From NCBI GenBank assembly GCA_965247175.1, contig OZ252006.1:2976001-3040000 (forward strand): 64,000 bases of DNA, given 5' to 3'. Source of the stretch: JANQMX01 sp965247175. GTDB taxonomy: Bacteria > Pseudomonadota > Alphaproteobacteria > Kiloniellales > DSM-21159. The position numbers and the translations under genes were made by a program. The stretch's first letter is position 1; each line of letters opens with the position of its first letter. Positions 8,357 through 15,419 of this stretch are shown here, in pieces. The notes under the pieces are model-generated. The model was not told where the DNA came from. It did not search any database and saw only the letters and a program-made list of their open reading frames with translations.

Positions 8357-9091
8357 ATGACCCGCGCCTTCTATCGCACCTGCGCCGCAGCGCTTATGCT
8401 CTTTGTCGTCGCAGCTGCGCCGGCAGCCAGCAGCGAGCTCGCCCGCTTCAATGCGGCGGTGGCGGAGGCCATGACGCACTATCGCGGCGCTTTGTTCTAC
8501 CTGCGCACCGAGAACCCAGCCGTGGCCGAGTTCGAGCTGCAGGACGCCGTGGCACTCTGGTCGGAAAAAGTCATGCCGTTTCGGGATTCCGCCCCCGATG
8601 CCTTCGTCGACGATCCGGCTTGGACGGAGACCTTGGACCAAGTGAGCCAGGGCCTAAGCCAAGGCCAGGACCTGGCCCGAGAAAGCGACATCGCGGCGGC
8701 GGAGGCCGCCTTGCAACCGCTTCAAATCGCCATGTCCGACCTTCGGGCGCGCAACGGCGTGCGCGTCTTTGCCGACTGCATCGACGAGGCCAACGCAGCG
8801 ATGGAGGCGCTCTGGGTGTTTCGCCACAACCCGCCGGACTTCGCCGACGGCGAGGTGGTCAACGACCTTCGCGCCAAAGCGGCCGTCACGGCCTATCTCT
8901 ACGCACGCTGTCAGGAGACCGCGCCGCCGGAGATTGCCGGGGCGCCGGAGTTCCAGCGCATCATGGAGGGCAGCCTGCTCTCGCTGACTCGCATGTGGCC
9001 GGCCATCGATGACGGGAACACGGAAGTCGTCATCAACATCCTGCGCGAGCTGCGCTCCTTCGACCGGATGCTCTGGCTGCAGTTCGGTTGA
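8357..9091 (+). CDS. Secreted helical protein of unknown function in the Sox island
   Basis: A 244-residue protein with a clear signal peptide (about residues 1-26, AALMLFVVAAAPAASS) and no further membrane segment. The mature part looks all-helical and acidic. It has two cysteines (VFADCIDEAN and YARCQETAP) that could form a disulfide. There is no CxxCH, so it is not a c-type cytochrome, although its helical pattern recalls cytochrome c-prime-like bundles. It starts 27 nt after the spermidine-synthase-like gene, is convergent with soxV, and is probably co-transcribed with the former. I do not recognise the family. Confidence 0.7.
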   Translation: MTRAFYRTCAAALMLFVVAAAPAASSELARFNAAVAEAMTHYRGALFYLRTENPAVAEFELQDAVALWSEKVMPFRDSAPDAFVDDPAWTETLDQVSQGLSQGQDLARESDIAAAEAALQPLQIAMSDLRARNGVRVFADCIDEANAAMEALWVFRHNPPDFADGEVVNDLRAKAAVTAYLYARCQETAPPEIAGAPEFQRIMEGSLLSLTRMWPAIDDGNTEVVINILRELRSFDRMLWLQFG

Positions 9092-9102
9092 CAGGCACTC
9101 GA

Positions 9103-9840
9103 TCAACCGATGCGCTGAAACGCCGGGAAGGTCTCGAACAGCCAGTAGGCGATGTCCTGCATCGAGCCGGTGATGAAGAGCACGCCGGTCACCACCAGCA
9201 AGGCGCCCATGGCTTTCTCGATGGTGCCGAGATGCCGGCGAAAGCGCTTCGAGAAAGCGATGAAGCGCTGCACCGCGAGGGCGGCGAGCAGGAAGGGAAT
9301 GCCGAGCCCGAGCGCATAGGCCCCCAGCAGCGAGGCGCCGTAGCCGACCGAGTCTCCGGTTCCGGCTACCATCAGGACCGCGGCGAGCACCGGTCCGACA
9401 CAGGGTGTCCAGCCGAAGGCGAAGGCCAACCCCACGACATAGACGCCGAGCAGCCCGACCGGCCGAGAGTCCACCTGGAAGCGCGCTTCCCGGAACAGCA
9501 CGAGGATGCGGAACGCACCCAGGAAGTGCAGGCCGAGGATAATGATGATCACGCCGGCCAGAGGCGCCAGCACGTTGATGTGCTCGATGATCAGCCCGCT
9601 CAAGGCGGAGGCGGTCGCCCCCATGGCGATGAAGACGGTGGAGAAGCCCAGCACGAAGACCAGGGCCGCCGGGACCACCCGGCGCAGCACCAGAGCCCGC
9701 TGCTCGCCGATGTTCTCTTCGTGCAACGCGATGCCGCTGATAAAGGCGAGATAGGGCAGCACCAGGGGCAGGACGCAGGGACTGAGAAAGCTCAGGGCGC
9801 CGGCGCCGAGCGCCGCAAAGTAGGAGACCTCCATGCCCAT
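9103..9840 (-). CDS. soxV: SoxV/CcdA-type thiol-disulfide transmembrane transporter
   Basis: A 245-residue polytopic membrane protein with six hydrophobic segments and the hallmark cysteine motifs of the CcdA/DsbD-beta family: LSPCVLPLVLPYL in the first and WTPCVGPVLAAVL in the fourth. It carries reducing equivalents from cytoplasmic thioredoxin to periplasmic SoxW and SoxS. Placed directly after soxB in the soxXYZAB-V order, as expected for SoxV rather than a general cytochrome c biogenesis CcdA. Start ATG at 9840, with a second ATG two codons later. Confidence 0.9.
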   Translation of the reverse strand: MGMEVSYFAALGAGALSFLSPCVLPLVLPYLAFISGIALHEENIGEQRALVLRRVVPAALVFVLGFSTVFIAMGATASALSGLIIEHINVLAPLAGVIIIILGLHFLGAFRILVLFREARFQVDSRPVGLLGVYVVGLAFAFGWTPCVGPVLAAVLMVAGTGDSVGYGASLLGAYALGLGIPFLLAALAVQRFIAFSKRFRRHLGTIEKAMGALLVVTGVLFITGSMQDIAYWLFETFPAFQRIG

Positions 9841-9895
9841 TGCGGCGCAGACCTCCGTCTTTCGCTAGAACCTCGTCAACCCAATGGCCGCGCCG

Positions 9896-11581
9896 TCACA
9901 CGACGACGCGAATGCTCTGGTTCTTAGGCACCGTGATGCTCTGCTGCTTCCGGATGTGGTCGCTCACCACATCGTAGATCGGCGGCCCTTGCGTGCCTTC
10001 GTTGACCGACGCCCAGCCGGAAACGATGTAGTTGCGGCCGGCATCGAGGGTCGAGCCGTCCTTGATCAGCGTCATGTCCGAGATGCGCTGGCCGATCGGC
10101 TTGTTGACATCGATGCTGTAGGCCAGGCCACCGACCCGCACCATGTCCCCGCCCTGCTGATAGTAGGGATCGGGGTTGAAGAGGTTGTCCGCCACATCCT
10201 CCAGAACGTCTTTCAGCATCTGGCCGGACATCTCGATGCGGTAGGCGTTGGGATAGGTGATGGCCGTCATGTTGTAGACGTCCTCCACCGTGATGTCCTG
10301 GCCAGGCAGCAGGCTGGCGCCCCAGCGGAAGCCGGGCGAGAGAGCGATCTCCGCATCCCGCTCGCTCAAGAGCGCCTGGCAGATGAGGTCGTCGAAGGTG
10401 CCGTTGAAGTTGCCGCGGCGGTACAGGAGGCTTTCGGTGCGGCCGAGCACCGTCCGCAGAGTTTCCTCGTGGGGCGCGCGGATCTCGTCGATCACCGCCG
10501 CCATCTCCGGGTCGGGGGTGATGGCATCCGACACCACCGGGATGAGCTGGTAGCGGAAGTCGGCAAGCGTGCCACCCTGAACGTCGAGATCGAGGCGCGA
10601 GAGGAACTTGCCGTGACTGCCGGAGGCCACCAGCAGCGTCTTGTCGACCTGCTCGACCCTCGGCAAGGCGTCGTGGGTGTGCCCGGTCAGCACCACGTCG
10701 ATGCCCGGCACGCGGCTGGCGAGCTTGCGGTCCACGTCGAAGCCGTTGTGGCTGAGCAGGACGACCAGCTCGGCGCCCTCGTCACGGGCCGCTTCGACAT
10801 GGGAGGCGACGGCGTTCTCGCGAATGCCGAAGGACCAGGCGGGGATCTTGTAACGCGGATTGGCGACCGGCGTGTAGGGGAAGGCCTGCCCGATCACCGC
10901 GACCTTGACCCCGCCGCGGTCGAAGTACTCGGTCGAAGAGAAGACCGGCTCCTCCCAGTCGGTGTCGACCACGTTTCCGGCCAGGAAGGGAAAGTCCAGT
11001 TCGCCGATCAGCTCTTCGACCCGATCGGCGCCGTAGGTGAATTCCCAATGGGCGGTCATGGCATCGACGCCGAGCGCATTCATGGTGCGCACCATGTCGC
11101 CGCCGTCCTCGAGCAAGGAGGTGTAGGAGCCCTGCCAGGTGTCGCCGCCGTCGAGCAGCAGAGTGTTGTCGGGGCGCTCGGCGCGAATGGCCTTCACCAG
11201 GGTCGCCATGCGGTCGAGGCCGCCGACCCGTCCGTACTCCTGGGCCAGCGCGGCGAAGTCCTGATCGCTCAGCAGATAAGCGTCGCGCGAGCCCGGCGCC
11301 AAACCGTAGGCCTTGAGGAAGTCCGCGCCGGTGATGTGCGGCGGCAGCCCTTCGACCTCGCCGACCCCGAGGTTGATGGTGGGCTCGCGGAAATAGATGG
11401 GCTTGAGCTGAGCATGCAGGTCGGTGAAGTGCAGCAGGGTCACCTGACCCAGCGGATCGAAGCGCAGGAGGTCGTCCTGACTGATGGCCTGCTGCGCCGC
11501 CACCCGGGAGAGATGGCCCTTGGCGCCGGTCAGGGCCGCGGTCGTCGCGGCGAGAACCATGAAGTCACGGCGGCTGAACAT
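9896..11581 (-). CDS. soxB: SoxB thiosulfohydrolase
   Basis: A 561-residue dinuclear manganese hydrolase of the 5-prime-nucleotidase family, exported through a Tat-like signal (SRRDFMVLAATTAALTG). Metallophosphatase motifs are seen in order: HFTDLHAQLKP, LDGGDTWQGS, AHWEFTYG, LLSHNGFD and LTGHTHDALP; the C-terminal substrate domain follows. It hydrolyses the terminal sulfonate from the SoxY cysteine S-thiosulfonate adduct. The length matches the family. It follows soxA on the minus strand after a strong hairpin and precedes soxV. Confidence 0.97.
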   Translation of the reverse strand: MFSRRDFMVLAATTAALTGAKGHLSRVAAQQAISQDDLLRFDPLGQVTLLHFTDLHAQLKPIYFREPTINLGVGEVEGLPPHITGADFLKAYGLAPGSRDAYLLSDQDFAALAQEYGRVGGLDRMATLVKAIRAERPDNTLLLDGGDTWQGSYTSLLEDGGDMVRTMNALGVDAMTAHWEFTYGADRVEELIGELDFPFLAGNVVDTDWEEPVFSSTEYFDRGGVKVAVIGQAFPYTPVANPRYKIPAWSFGIRENAVASHVEAARDEGAELVVLLSHNGFDVDRKLASRVPGIDVVLTGHTHDALPRVEQVDKTLLVASGSHGKFLSRLDLDVQGGTLADFRYQLIPVVSDAITPDPEMAAVIDEIRAPHEETLRTVLGRTESLLYRRGNFNGTFDDLICQALLSERDAEIALSPGFRWGASLLPGQDITVEDVYNMTAITYPNAYRIEMSGQMLKDVLEDVADNLFNPDPYYQQGGDMVRVGGLAYSIDVNKPIGQRISDMTLIKDGSTLDAGRNYIVSGWASVNEGTQGPPIYDVVSDHIRKQQSITVPKNQSIRVVV

Positions 11582-11669
11582 GCTCTTCGCAACCTTTCGT
11601 TCGTCAGAGTGTCACCGGGCCGCGCGGCCAATGCCGCCGGCTGTGCTGCCCAGACCCAGAAGAAGAAAC

Positions 11670-11693
11670 GGGGGCTGCCCTCAGGCAGCCCCC
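11670..11693 (-). terminator. Hairpin between soxA and soxB
   Basis: Perfect 10-bp stem GGGGGCTGCC / GGCAGCCCCC around the tetraloop CTCA, directly after the soxA stop. On the minus strand it is followed by GTTTCTTCTTCT, which is only moderately U-rich. It probably acts as a partial terminator or 3-prime stability element that favours soxXYZA over soxB. Confidence 0.65.
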
Positions 11694-11706
11694 AACAGGG
11701 TAGGCA

Positions 11707-12507
11707 TCAGTTCCGAACCGAGGGCGTCTCCACCGGCAGGCCGTTGGCCCGATGGGAGATGAAGAGCTCCAGGTTCACATATTCGTCGGACCCGGCCTTG
11801 TAGGGCTCGGCCCGGACCTGCCGATTGCAGCCCCTGATGCGGCGATGCAGAGAGCCCATGTTCTGCCATTTCAGCCGATAGGTCGGGAAGCCGTTGGGCT
11901 GCCCCTGGCTCAGTCGGTTGGCGCGCAGCTGCTCGCCGGCATGGTCCTCATGGCAGTTGGCGCAGGCCAGATCGAGCTGCCCGCGGCGCTCGAAATAGAA
12001 CTCCTTGCCCTTCTCGTAGAAGGGCGCTGCCGGGCCGTCGATGGCGACGTTCATCGGCATGCCGCGGGACTGCAGCTTGACCAGCGCGGTCATGCCGAGC
12101 AGCCCTTTCGAGTCGTACTTGAGCGGCTCGGCCTGCATGTTCTCGGTGCGGCACTCGTTGATGCGCTGCTCGACGTTGATCATCTTGCCCCAGCCGTCGT
12201 GATAGACCGGATAGGTCGCGCCGACCCCGGCAAGGTTCTCGACATCACCGTGGCAATCGGCGCAGGCCTTGCCGAGCTCGCCGTCAGGAATCGACCACTG
12301 CTCCGCCGCCAGGTCGACCAGCAGGAAGGCCGGGTTCTCGAAGTCGTCGTCCTGCATGGCCTGCGTTTCCGGCTGGGCATAGGTGTAGCCGGAGCGCTTG
12401 TCGCCCACCTGATATTGGCCCCAGTCCCCAGCTTGCGTGAAAGCAATGCCCACGAAACCGAGAGCCAAACCGACCGCGCCGGCCAAGACAGCCGTCCTAT
12501 GGCGCAT
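11707..12507 (-). CDS. soxA: SoxA, diheme c-type cytochrome of SoxXA
   Basis: A 266-residue secreted cytochrome. The signal is VLAGAVGLALGFVGIAF; the heme motifs are CADCH (about residue 82) and CANCH (about 182). The conserved cysteine in RGCNRQVRAEPY is the axial persulfide ligand of the active-site heme in characterised SoxA. With SoxX it attaches thiosulfate oxidatively to SoxY. The repeat architecture and C-terminal RAEP block match the family. Gene order is soxZ-soxA-soxB. Confidence 0.96.
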   Translation of the reverse strand: MRHRTAVLAGAVGLALGFVGIAFTQAGDWGQYQVGDKRSGYTYAQPETQAMQDDDFENPAFLLVDLAAEQWSIPDGELGKACADCHGDVENLAGVGATYPVYHDGWGKMINVEQRINECRTENMQAEPLKYDSKGLLGMTALVKLQSRGMPMNVAIDGPAAPFYEKGKEFYFERRGQLDLACANCHEDHAGEQLRANRLSQGQPNGFPTYRLKWQNMGSLHRRIRGCNRQVRAEPYKAGSDEYVNLELFISHRANGLPVETPSVRN

Positions 12508-12527
12508 CTTCCTCCCCTTTCCGGTCT

Positions 12528-12857
12528 TTAGTTGACCGTTATCTTGCTTACTTGGGTGTAGACCGAGCCGTCATCGTCGACCCAGGTGAACTCGAACTCG
12601 CCGCTCTCCTCGACCTTCACGAAGAACGAGAAATAGGGATTGGCCGAAATGGCCGGGTGCAGGTCCGCGCTGAAGACCTCGTTGCCGTTATAGACGCAGG
12701 CGAACTTGTTGATGATCTTGCGCGGGATCAGCTCGCCGGTCTTGCGGTCCTTGCGCTGCCCGGACTCCATGGGATGGGAGATCAGCGTCTTGATCTCGAT
12801 CACATCCCCCTTGTCCGCTTTCTTGGGAACGCGCACGCGTGGTTTGGGTTGCGCCAT
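12528..12857 (-). CDS. soxZ: SoxZ, sulfur carrier complex subunit
   Basis: A 109-residue immunoglobulin-like beta protein (PRVRVPKKADKGDVIEIKTL, then HPMESGQRKD and a C-terminal FEFTWVDDDGS). It has no signal peptide; SoxZ is known to be exported bound to Tat-signalled SoxY. Length and sequence are typical. It follows soxY by about 30 nt and precedes soxA by about 20 nt, so translation is closely spaced. Confidence 0.97.
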   Translation of the reverse strand: MAQPKPRVRVPKKADKGDVIEIKTLISHPMESGQRKDRKTGELIPRKIINKFACVYNGNEVFSADLHPAISANPYFSFFVKVEESGEFEFTWVDDDGSVYTQVSKITVN

Positions 12858-12889
12858 GTCTTTTCAGTCCTCTTCAGATTCGATCGGGA

Positions 12890-13384
12890 TCAACCGCCGC
12901 AGCCGCCGATGGTCACCTTGACCTCGGCGCGCGTCATGTAGGCTTTGCCGTCGGACATCTCGGCAATGGCGATGATGTCCTGGGTCTTGGCCAGGCGCAT
13001 ACGGGTGGAGGCTTCGGCATAGCCGTTGGCCGGTGTGAAGTTGAAGCTTGCCACGTCCGGACGGGGGTTGCCGGCAGCAAAGAGATGCACCTTGGTCACG
13101 TGATCGGCTTCGGTCATCGGGCTGTCGATGCTGATGCCGAGCGGCACGGTGTTGCCGTTCTCTGCGATCTGCGGCAGGTCGAGGGTGATGATCTCGGCGC
13201 CGTCCATCAGCTCCTTGTCGCCGACCACATGCTTGATCGCTTCGTCCAGCGTCTTGGCGTCTTCGGTTGCGAAGACCGCGCTCGGCGCGGCAAGGGACAG
13301 GGCGGCCGCGGCCGCCGAGCCCGCCGCCACGGTGATCACGAACTGTCGGCGGCTGAAGGTCTGCGCCGCGAGGGTTTTGCTCAT
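12890..13384 (-). CDS. soxY: SoxY, sulfur-carrying subunit of SoxYZ
   Basis: A 164-residue protein with a Tat signal (SRRQFVITVAAGSAAAAAL) and the invariant C-terminal swinging arm GGCGG, whose cysteine carries the sulfur intermediate through the Sox cycle. The start is ATG 13384; the longer open frame upstream overlaps soxX and is not real. A short linker separates it from soxX, and soxZ follows. Confidence 0.97.
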   Translation of the reverse strand: MSKTLAAQTFSRRQFVITVAAGSAAAAALSLAAPSAVFATEDAKTLDEAIKHVVGDKELMDGAEIITLDLPQIAENGNTVPLGISIDSPMTEADHVTKVHLFAAGNPRPDVASFNFTPANGYAEASTRMRLAKTQDIIAIAEMSDGKAYMTRAEVKVTIGGCGG

Positions 13385-13446
13385 AGTGCTCTCCTGGTTT
13401 GCCGCCATCTTCGCGCACGTCACGCGGTGGCGAGGACGGCAGTCCT

Positions 13447-13908
13447 CTACTCTTCCTTCAGGGTCATCAAATAGGCCACCACATCCTCGACCTCCTGGGC
13501 CGTGAGGATCGGCTTGCCGGCGAAGCGCTCCATCACCCGGTGAAATCCTTCGACCCGATAGAAGGCCGGCATCATCGTGTAAGGATTGATCGACTTCGAA
13601 TCGACAACCCTCAGACGCAGCTCGCCCTCGGTGTAGCGGTCCGCCACACCAGCCAGATCGGGGCCGGTTTCGCCATGAAAGGGCTGCTCGGGGATCGGCA
13701 TCACGTGACAAGCAAGGCAATTGCCGAGCCGCCGGTTGATGGCGACCTCGCGACCCTTCACCGGATCTCCCGGCGTCCCCGTCAGGGACTCGGGAATGCT
13801 GAAGTCGTCGACGATCGTGTAGGTGACTAGGGTTTCCGCCGAAGCGGGTCCGACCACCGCCATGGATGCGCAAAGCGCAATCGCGGATAACGCTCTCCTC
13901 AGGCTCAA
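13447..13908 (-). CDS. soxX: SoxX, monoheme cytochrome c of SoxXA
   Basis: About 153 residues with a signal peptide ending GPASA, one heme site CLACH in a GNCLACHVMP context, GPDLAGVADRY and a C-terminal Met-containing helix (AYLMTLKEE). It shuttles electrons from SoxA to the respiratory chain. The start is placed at TTG 13908 because it is the only start preceded by a strong ribosome site (GGAGGAAACC) and it immediately precedes the signal peptide. The open frame to 14043 crosses the regulatory region. First gene of soxXYZABV. Confidence 0.92.
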   Translation of the reverse strand: MSLRRALSAIALCASMAVVGPASAETLVTYTIVDDFSIPESLTGTPGDPVKGREVAINRRLGNCLACHVMPIPEQPFHGETGPDLAGVADRYTEGELRLRVVDSKSINPYTMMPAFYRVEGFHRVMERFAGKPILTAQEVEDVVAYLMTLKEE

Positions 13909-13983
13909 GGTTTCCTCCTCCCGGCTCGTGCTGTGCAGTTGGCCTGCCTCTTGCCGGATGCCTCGTTTATTTGCTTGCAGCAT

Positions 13984-14020
13984 CGTATTCGGTTTTGACA
14001 ATATATCAAGAATGAATGTG
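13984..14020. promoter_or_regulatory. Candidate SoxR operator in the soxX/soxS divergent region
   Basis: A 37-bp element from CGTATTCGG to TATCAAGAATGAATGTG, gaplessly alignable to 5955-5991 upstream of soxC. ATTC-N8-CAAT and a later GAAT half-site are included. It lies between soxX (minus) and soxS (plus), within an AT-rich patch, and ends only 8 bp before the ATG at 14029. Confidence 0.6.
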
Positions 14021-14028
14021 AAGTGCCG

Positions 14029-14448
14029 ATGACAGAACCGCAACGCGCAAGAGCCGCGCCCCTAAGAGCCATGGGCCACCGTGCCGCTCTGGTAGTGGCT
14101 GGCTGCATCCTTGCGCCGATGATCGCGGTCTCCCAACCACTGGCGGCGGCGCAACTGGTGATGTTCGAAGAAGCCGGCTGCATCTGGTGCGCCGCCTGGC
14201 AGCGGGACATCGGCGGGATCTACGATCAAACCGAGGAGGGGCAGCAAGCGCCCCTTAGGCGTGTAGACAAGGACGACGAACGGCCGGCCGACCTGCGCGC
14301 CATTCAAGGCATTCACTTCACGCCGACCTTCGTTTTGGTGGAAGACGGCGAAGAGATCGGTCGCATCGTCGGCTATCCCGGCGAGCACTTCTTTTGGCCG
14401 ATGTTGCAAGACCTCCTGGACCGCCTCGACGCGCGTGCCGGGAGCTAA
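14029..14448 (+). CDS. soxS: SoxS-like periplasmic thioredoxin
   Basis: About 139 residues. A signal/anchor (ALVVAGCILAPMIAVSQPLAAA) precedes a thioredoxin-like fold with CIWC as the redox pair (EEAGCIWCAAWQ) and a cis-Pro loop (HFTPTFVLV). SoxS in Paracoccus reactivates SoxYZ by reducing blocked SoxY thiols. Start uncertain: GTG 14023 and ATG 14029 leave an unusually short leader after the operator, and ATG 14071 (AAGAG upstream, directly before the signal peptide) is a realistic alternative. First gene of soxS-hbpS-soxE-soxF. Confidence 0.85.
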   Translation: MTEPQRARAAPLRAMGHRAALVVAGCILAPMIAVSQPLAAAQLVMFEEAGCIWCAAWQRDIGGIYDQTEEGQQAPLRRVDKDDERPADLRAIQGIHFTPTFVLVEDGEEIGRIVGYPGEHFFWPMLQDLLDRLDARAGS

Positions 14449-14477
14449 AGAACGCTAAGGGAGAGGGAGCGCAAACT

Positions 14478-14978
14478 ATGTTGAGGCGTTACGCAATCGC
14501 CACCGCGGTCATGCTCGGCCTGACCACACCGGCTCTGGCAGAGGACGATGCTCTGGTCACCTTCCAGGTGCTGTCGCCGCACTTGGCCATGGAGCTGGCC
14601 GAAGCGGCCATGGAAGACTGCAACGAAAAGGGCTTCCAGGTTGCCGTGGCGGTGGTCGACCGCTTCGGTGTACCGCAAGCCCTCGTGCGCGATCGCTTTG
14701 CCGGCCCGCACACGCCCGAAACGGCCATTCGCAAGGCCTGGACCGCGGTCAGCTTCCGCACTGACACCTCGGAGCTGGTCACGGCGACCGAGGGCGACTC
14801 GCCCCAATCCGGTGCGCGCGACATCACCAACGCCTTGATGCTCGGCGGCGGCGTGCTGGTCTCGGTCGGCGGCGGGATGGTTGGTGCGGTCGGCGTGTCG
14901 GGCGCACCCGGCGGTGCAGAGGACGACGACTGCGCCAAGGCAGGAATCGAGGCAATACAAGACCAGCTGCCCCTCTAA
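14478..14978 (+). CDS. GlcG/HbpS-like secreted heme-binding-family protein
   Basis: A 166-residue protein with a signal peptide (MLRRYAIATAVMLGLTTPALA) and a GlcG/HbpS (DUF336) domain: LAMELAEAAMEDCNEKGFQVAVAVVDRFG, then the Gly-rich LMLGGGVLVSVGGGMVGAVGVSGAPGG turn. HbpS proteins bind or degrade heme extracellularly. Here, between soxS and soxE, it may assist c-type cytochrome heme handling; that is inference. GAGAGGGAG precedes the ATG. Confidence 0.8.
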   Translation: MLRRYAIATAVMLGLTTPALAEDDALVTFQVLSPHLAMELAEAAMEDCNEKGFQVAVAVVDRFGVPQALVRDRFAGPHTPETAIRKAWTAVSFRTDTSELVTATEGDSPQSGARDITNALMLGGGVLVSVGGGMVGAVGVSGAPGGAEDDDCAKAGIEAIQDQLPL

Positions 14979-15049
14979 CAGGGCACTGCAAATCGACCGG
15001 CCCCCGGGGCAAGCCTCACCCGAGACAAGGGCCCGGTAAGGGAGGTGAC

Positions 15050-15379
15050 ATGGCTCGCCTGTCACGTTTGGCCCACCTGTTTGGTGCCGCTCTCGCGGCG
15101 CCCCTGGTGATGGCCGCCGCCCCGGCACCCAGCGACGCAGATGAGCTCTTCGAGTACGGGCAGTACCTATCCTCGCAGTGCTCGACCTGCCATCGCCTCA
15201 ACGCCTACGAAGGCGCCATCCCGCCCCTGGGGCATCTGCCGCAGGACTACTTCATCGTGGCCATGCGGGAATACAAAAGCGGGCGACGCAGCAACCCAGC
15301 GATGGTCAGCGTCGCCAACGCCTTGAGCGACGAGGAAATCGAAGCTTTGGCGGTCTACTACTCGAGCATTCGGGAGTAG
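15050..15379 (+). CDS. soxE: Monoheme cytochrome c, SoxE / FccA-like subunit
   Basis: A 109-residue class I cytochrome c with a signal peptide (LFGAALAAPLVMAAAPAPSDA) and one CSTCH heme site near residue 44, followed by a C-terminal helix (LSDEEIEALAVYYSS). It is adjacent to and in the same direction as a FccB/SoxF flavoprotein, so it is the electron-accepting heme subunit of a flavocytochrome c sulfide dehydrogenase-type complex. It is smaller than diheme SoxE proteins. GGGAGGTGAC lies before the ATG. Confidence 0.8.
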   Translation: MARLSRLAHLFGAALAAPLVMAAAPAPSDADELFEYGQYLSSQCSTCHRLNAYEGAIPPLGHLPQDYFIVAMREYKSGRRSNPAMVSVANALSDEEIEALAVYYSSIRE

Positions 15380-15419
15380 TGTTGGAGTCAGAACAACAAA
15401 TCAGAACGGGAGGAAGACA

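Noticed and set aside
9884..11803. 639-codon plus-strand ORF across soxB
   Set aside because: Antisense shadow of soxB; no domain pattern, while the minus strand encodes an unmistakable SoxB.
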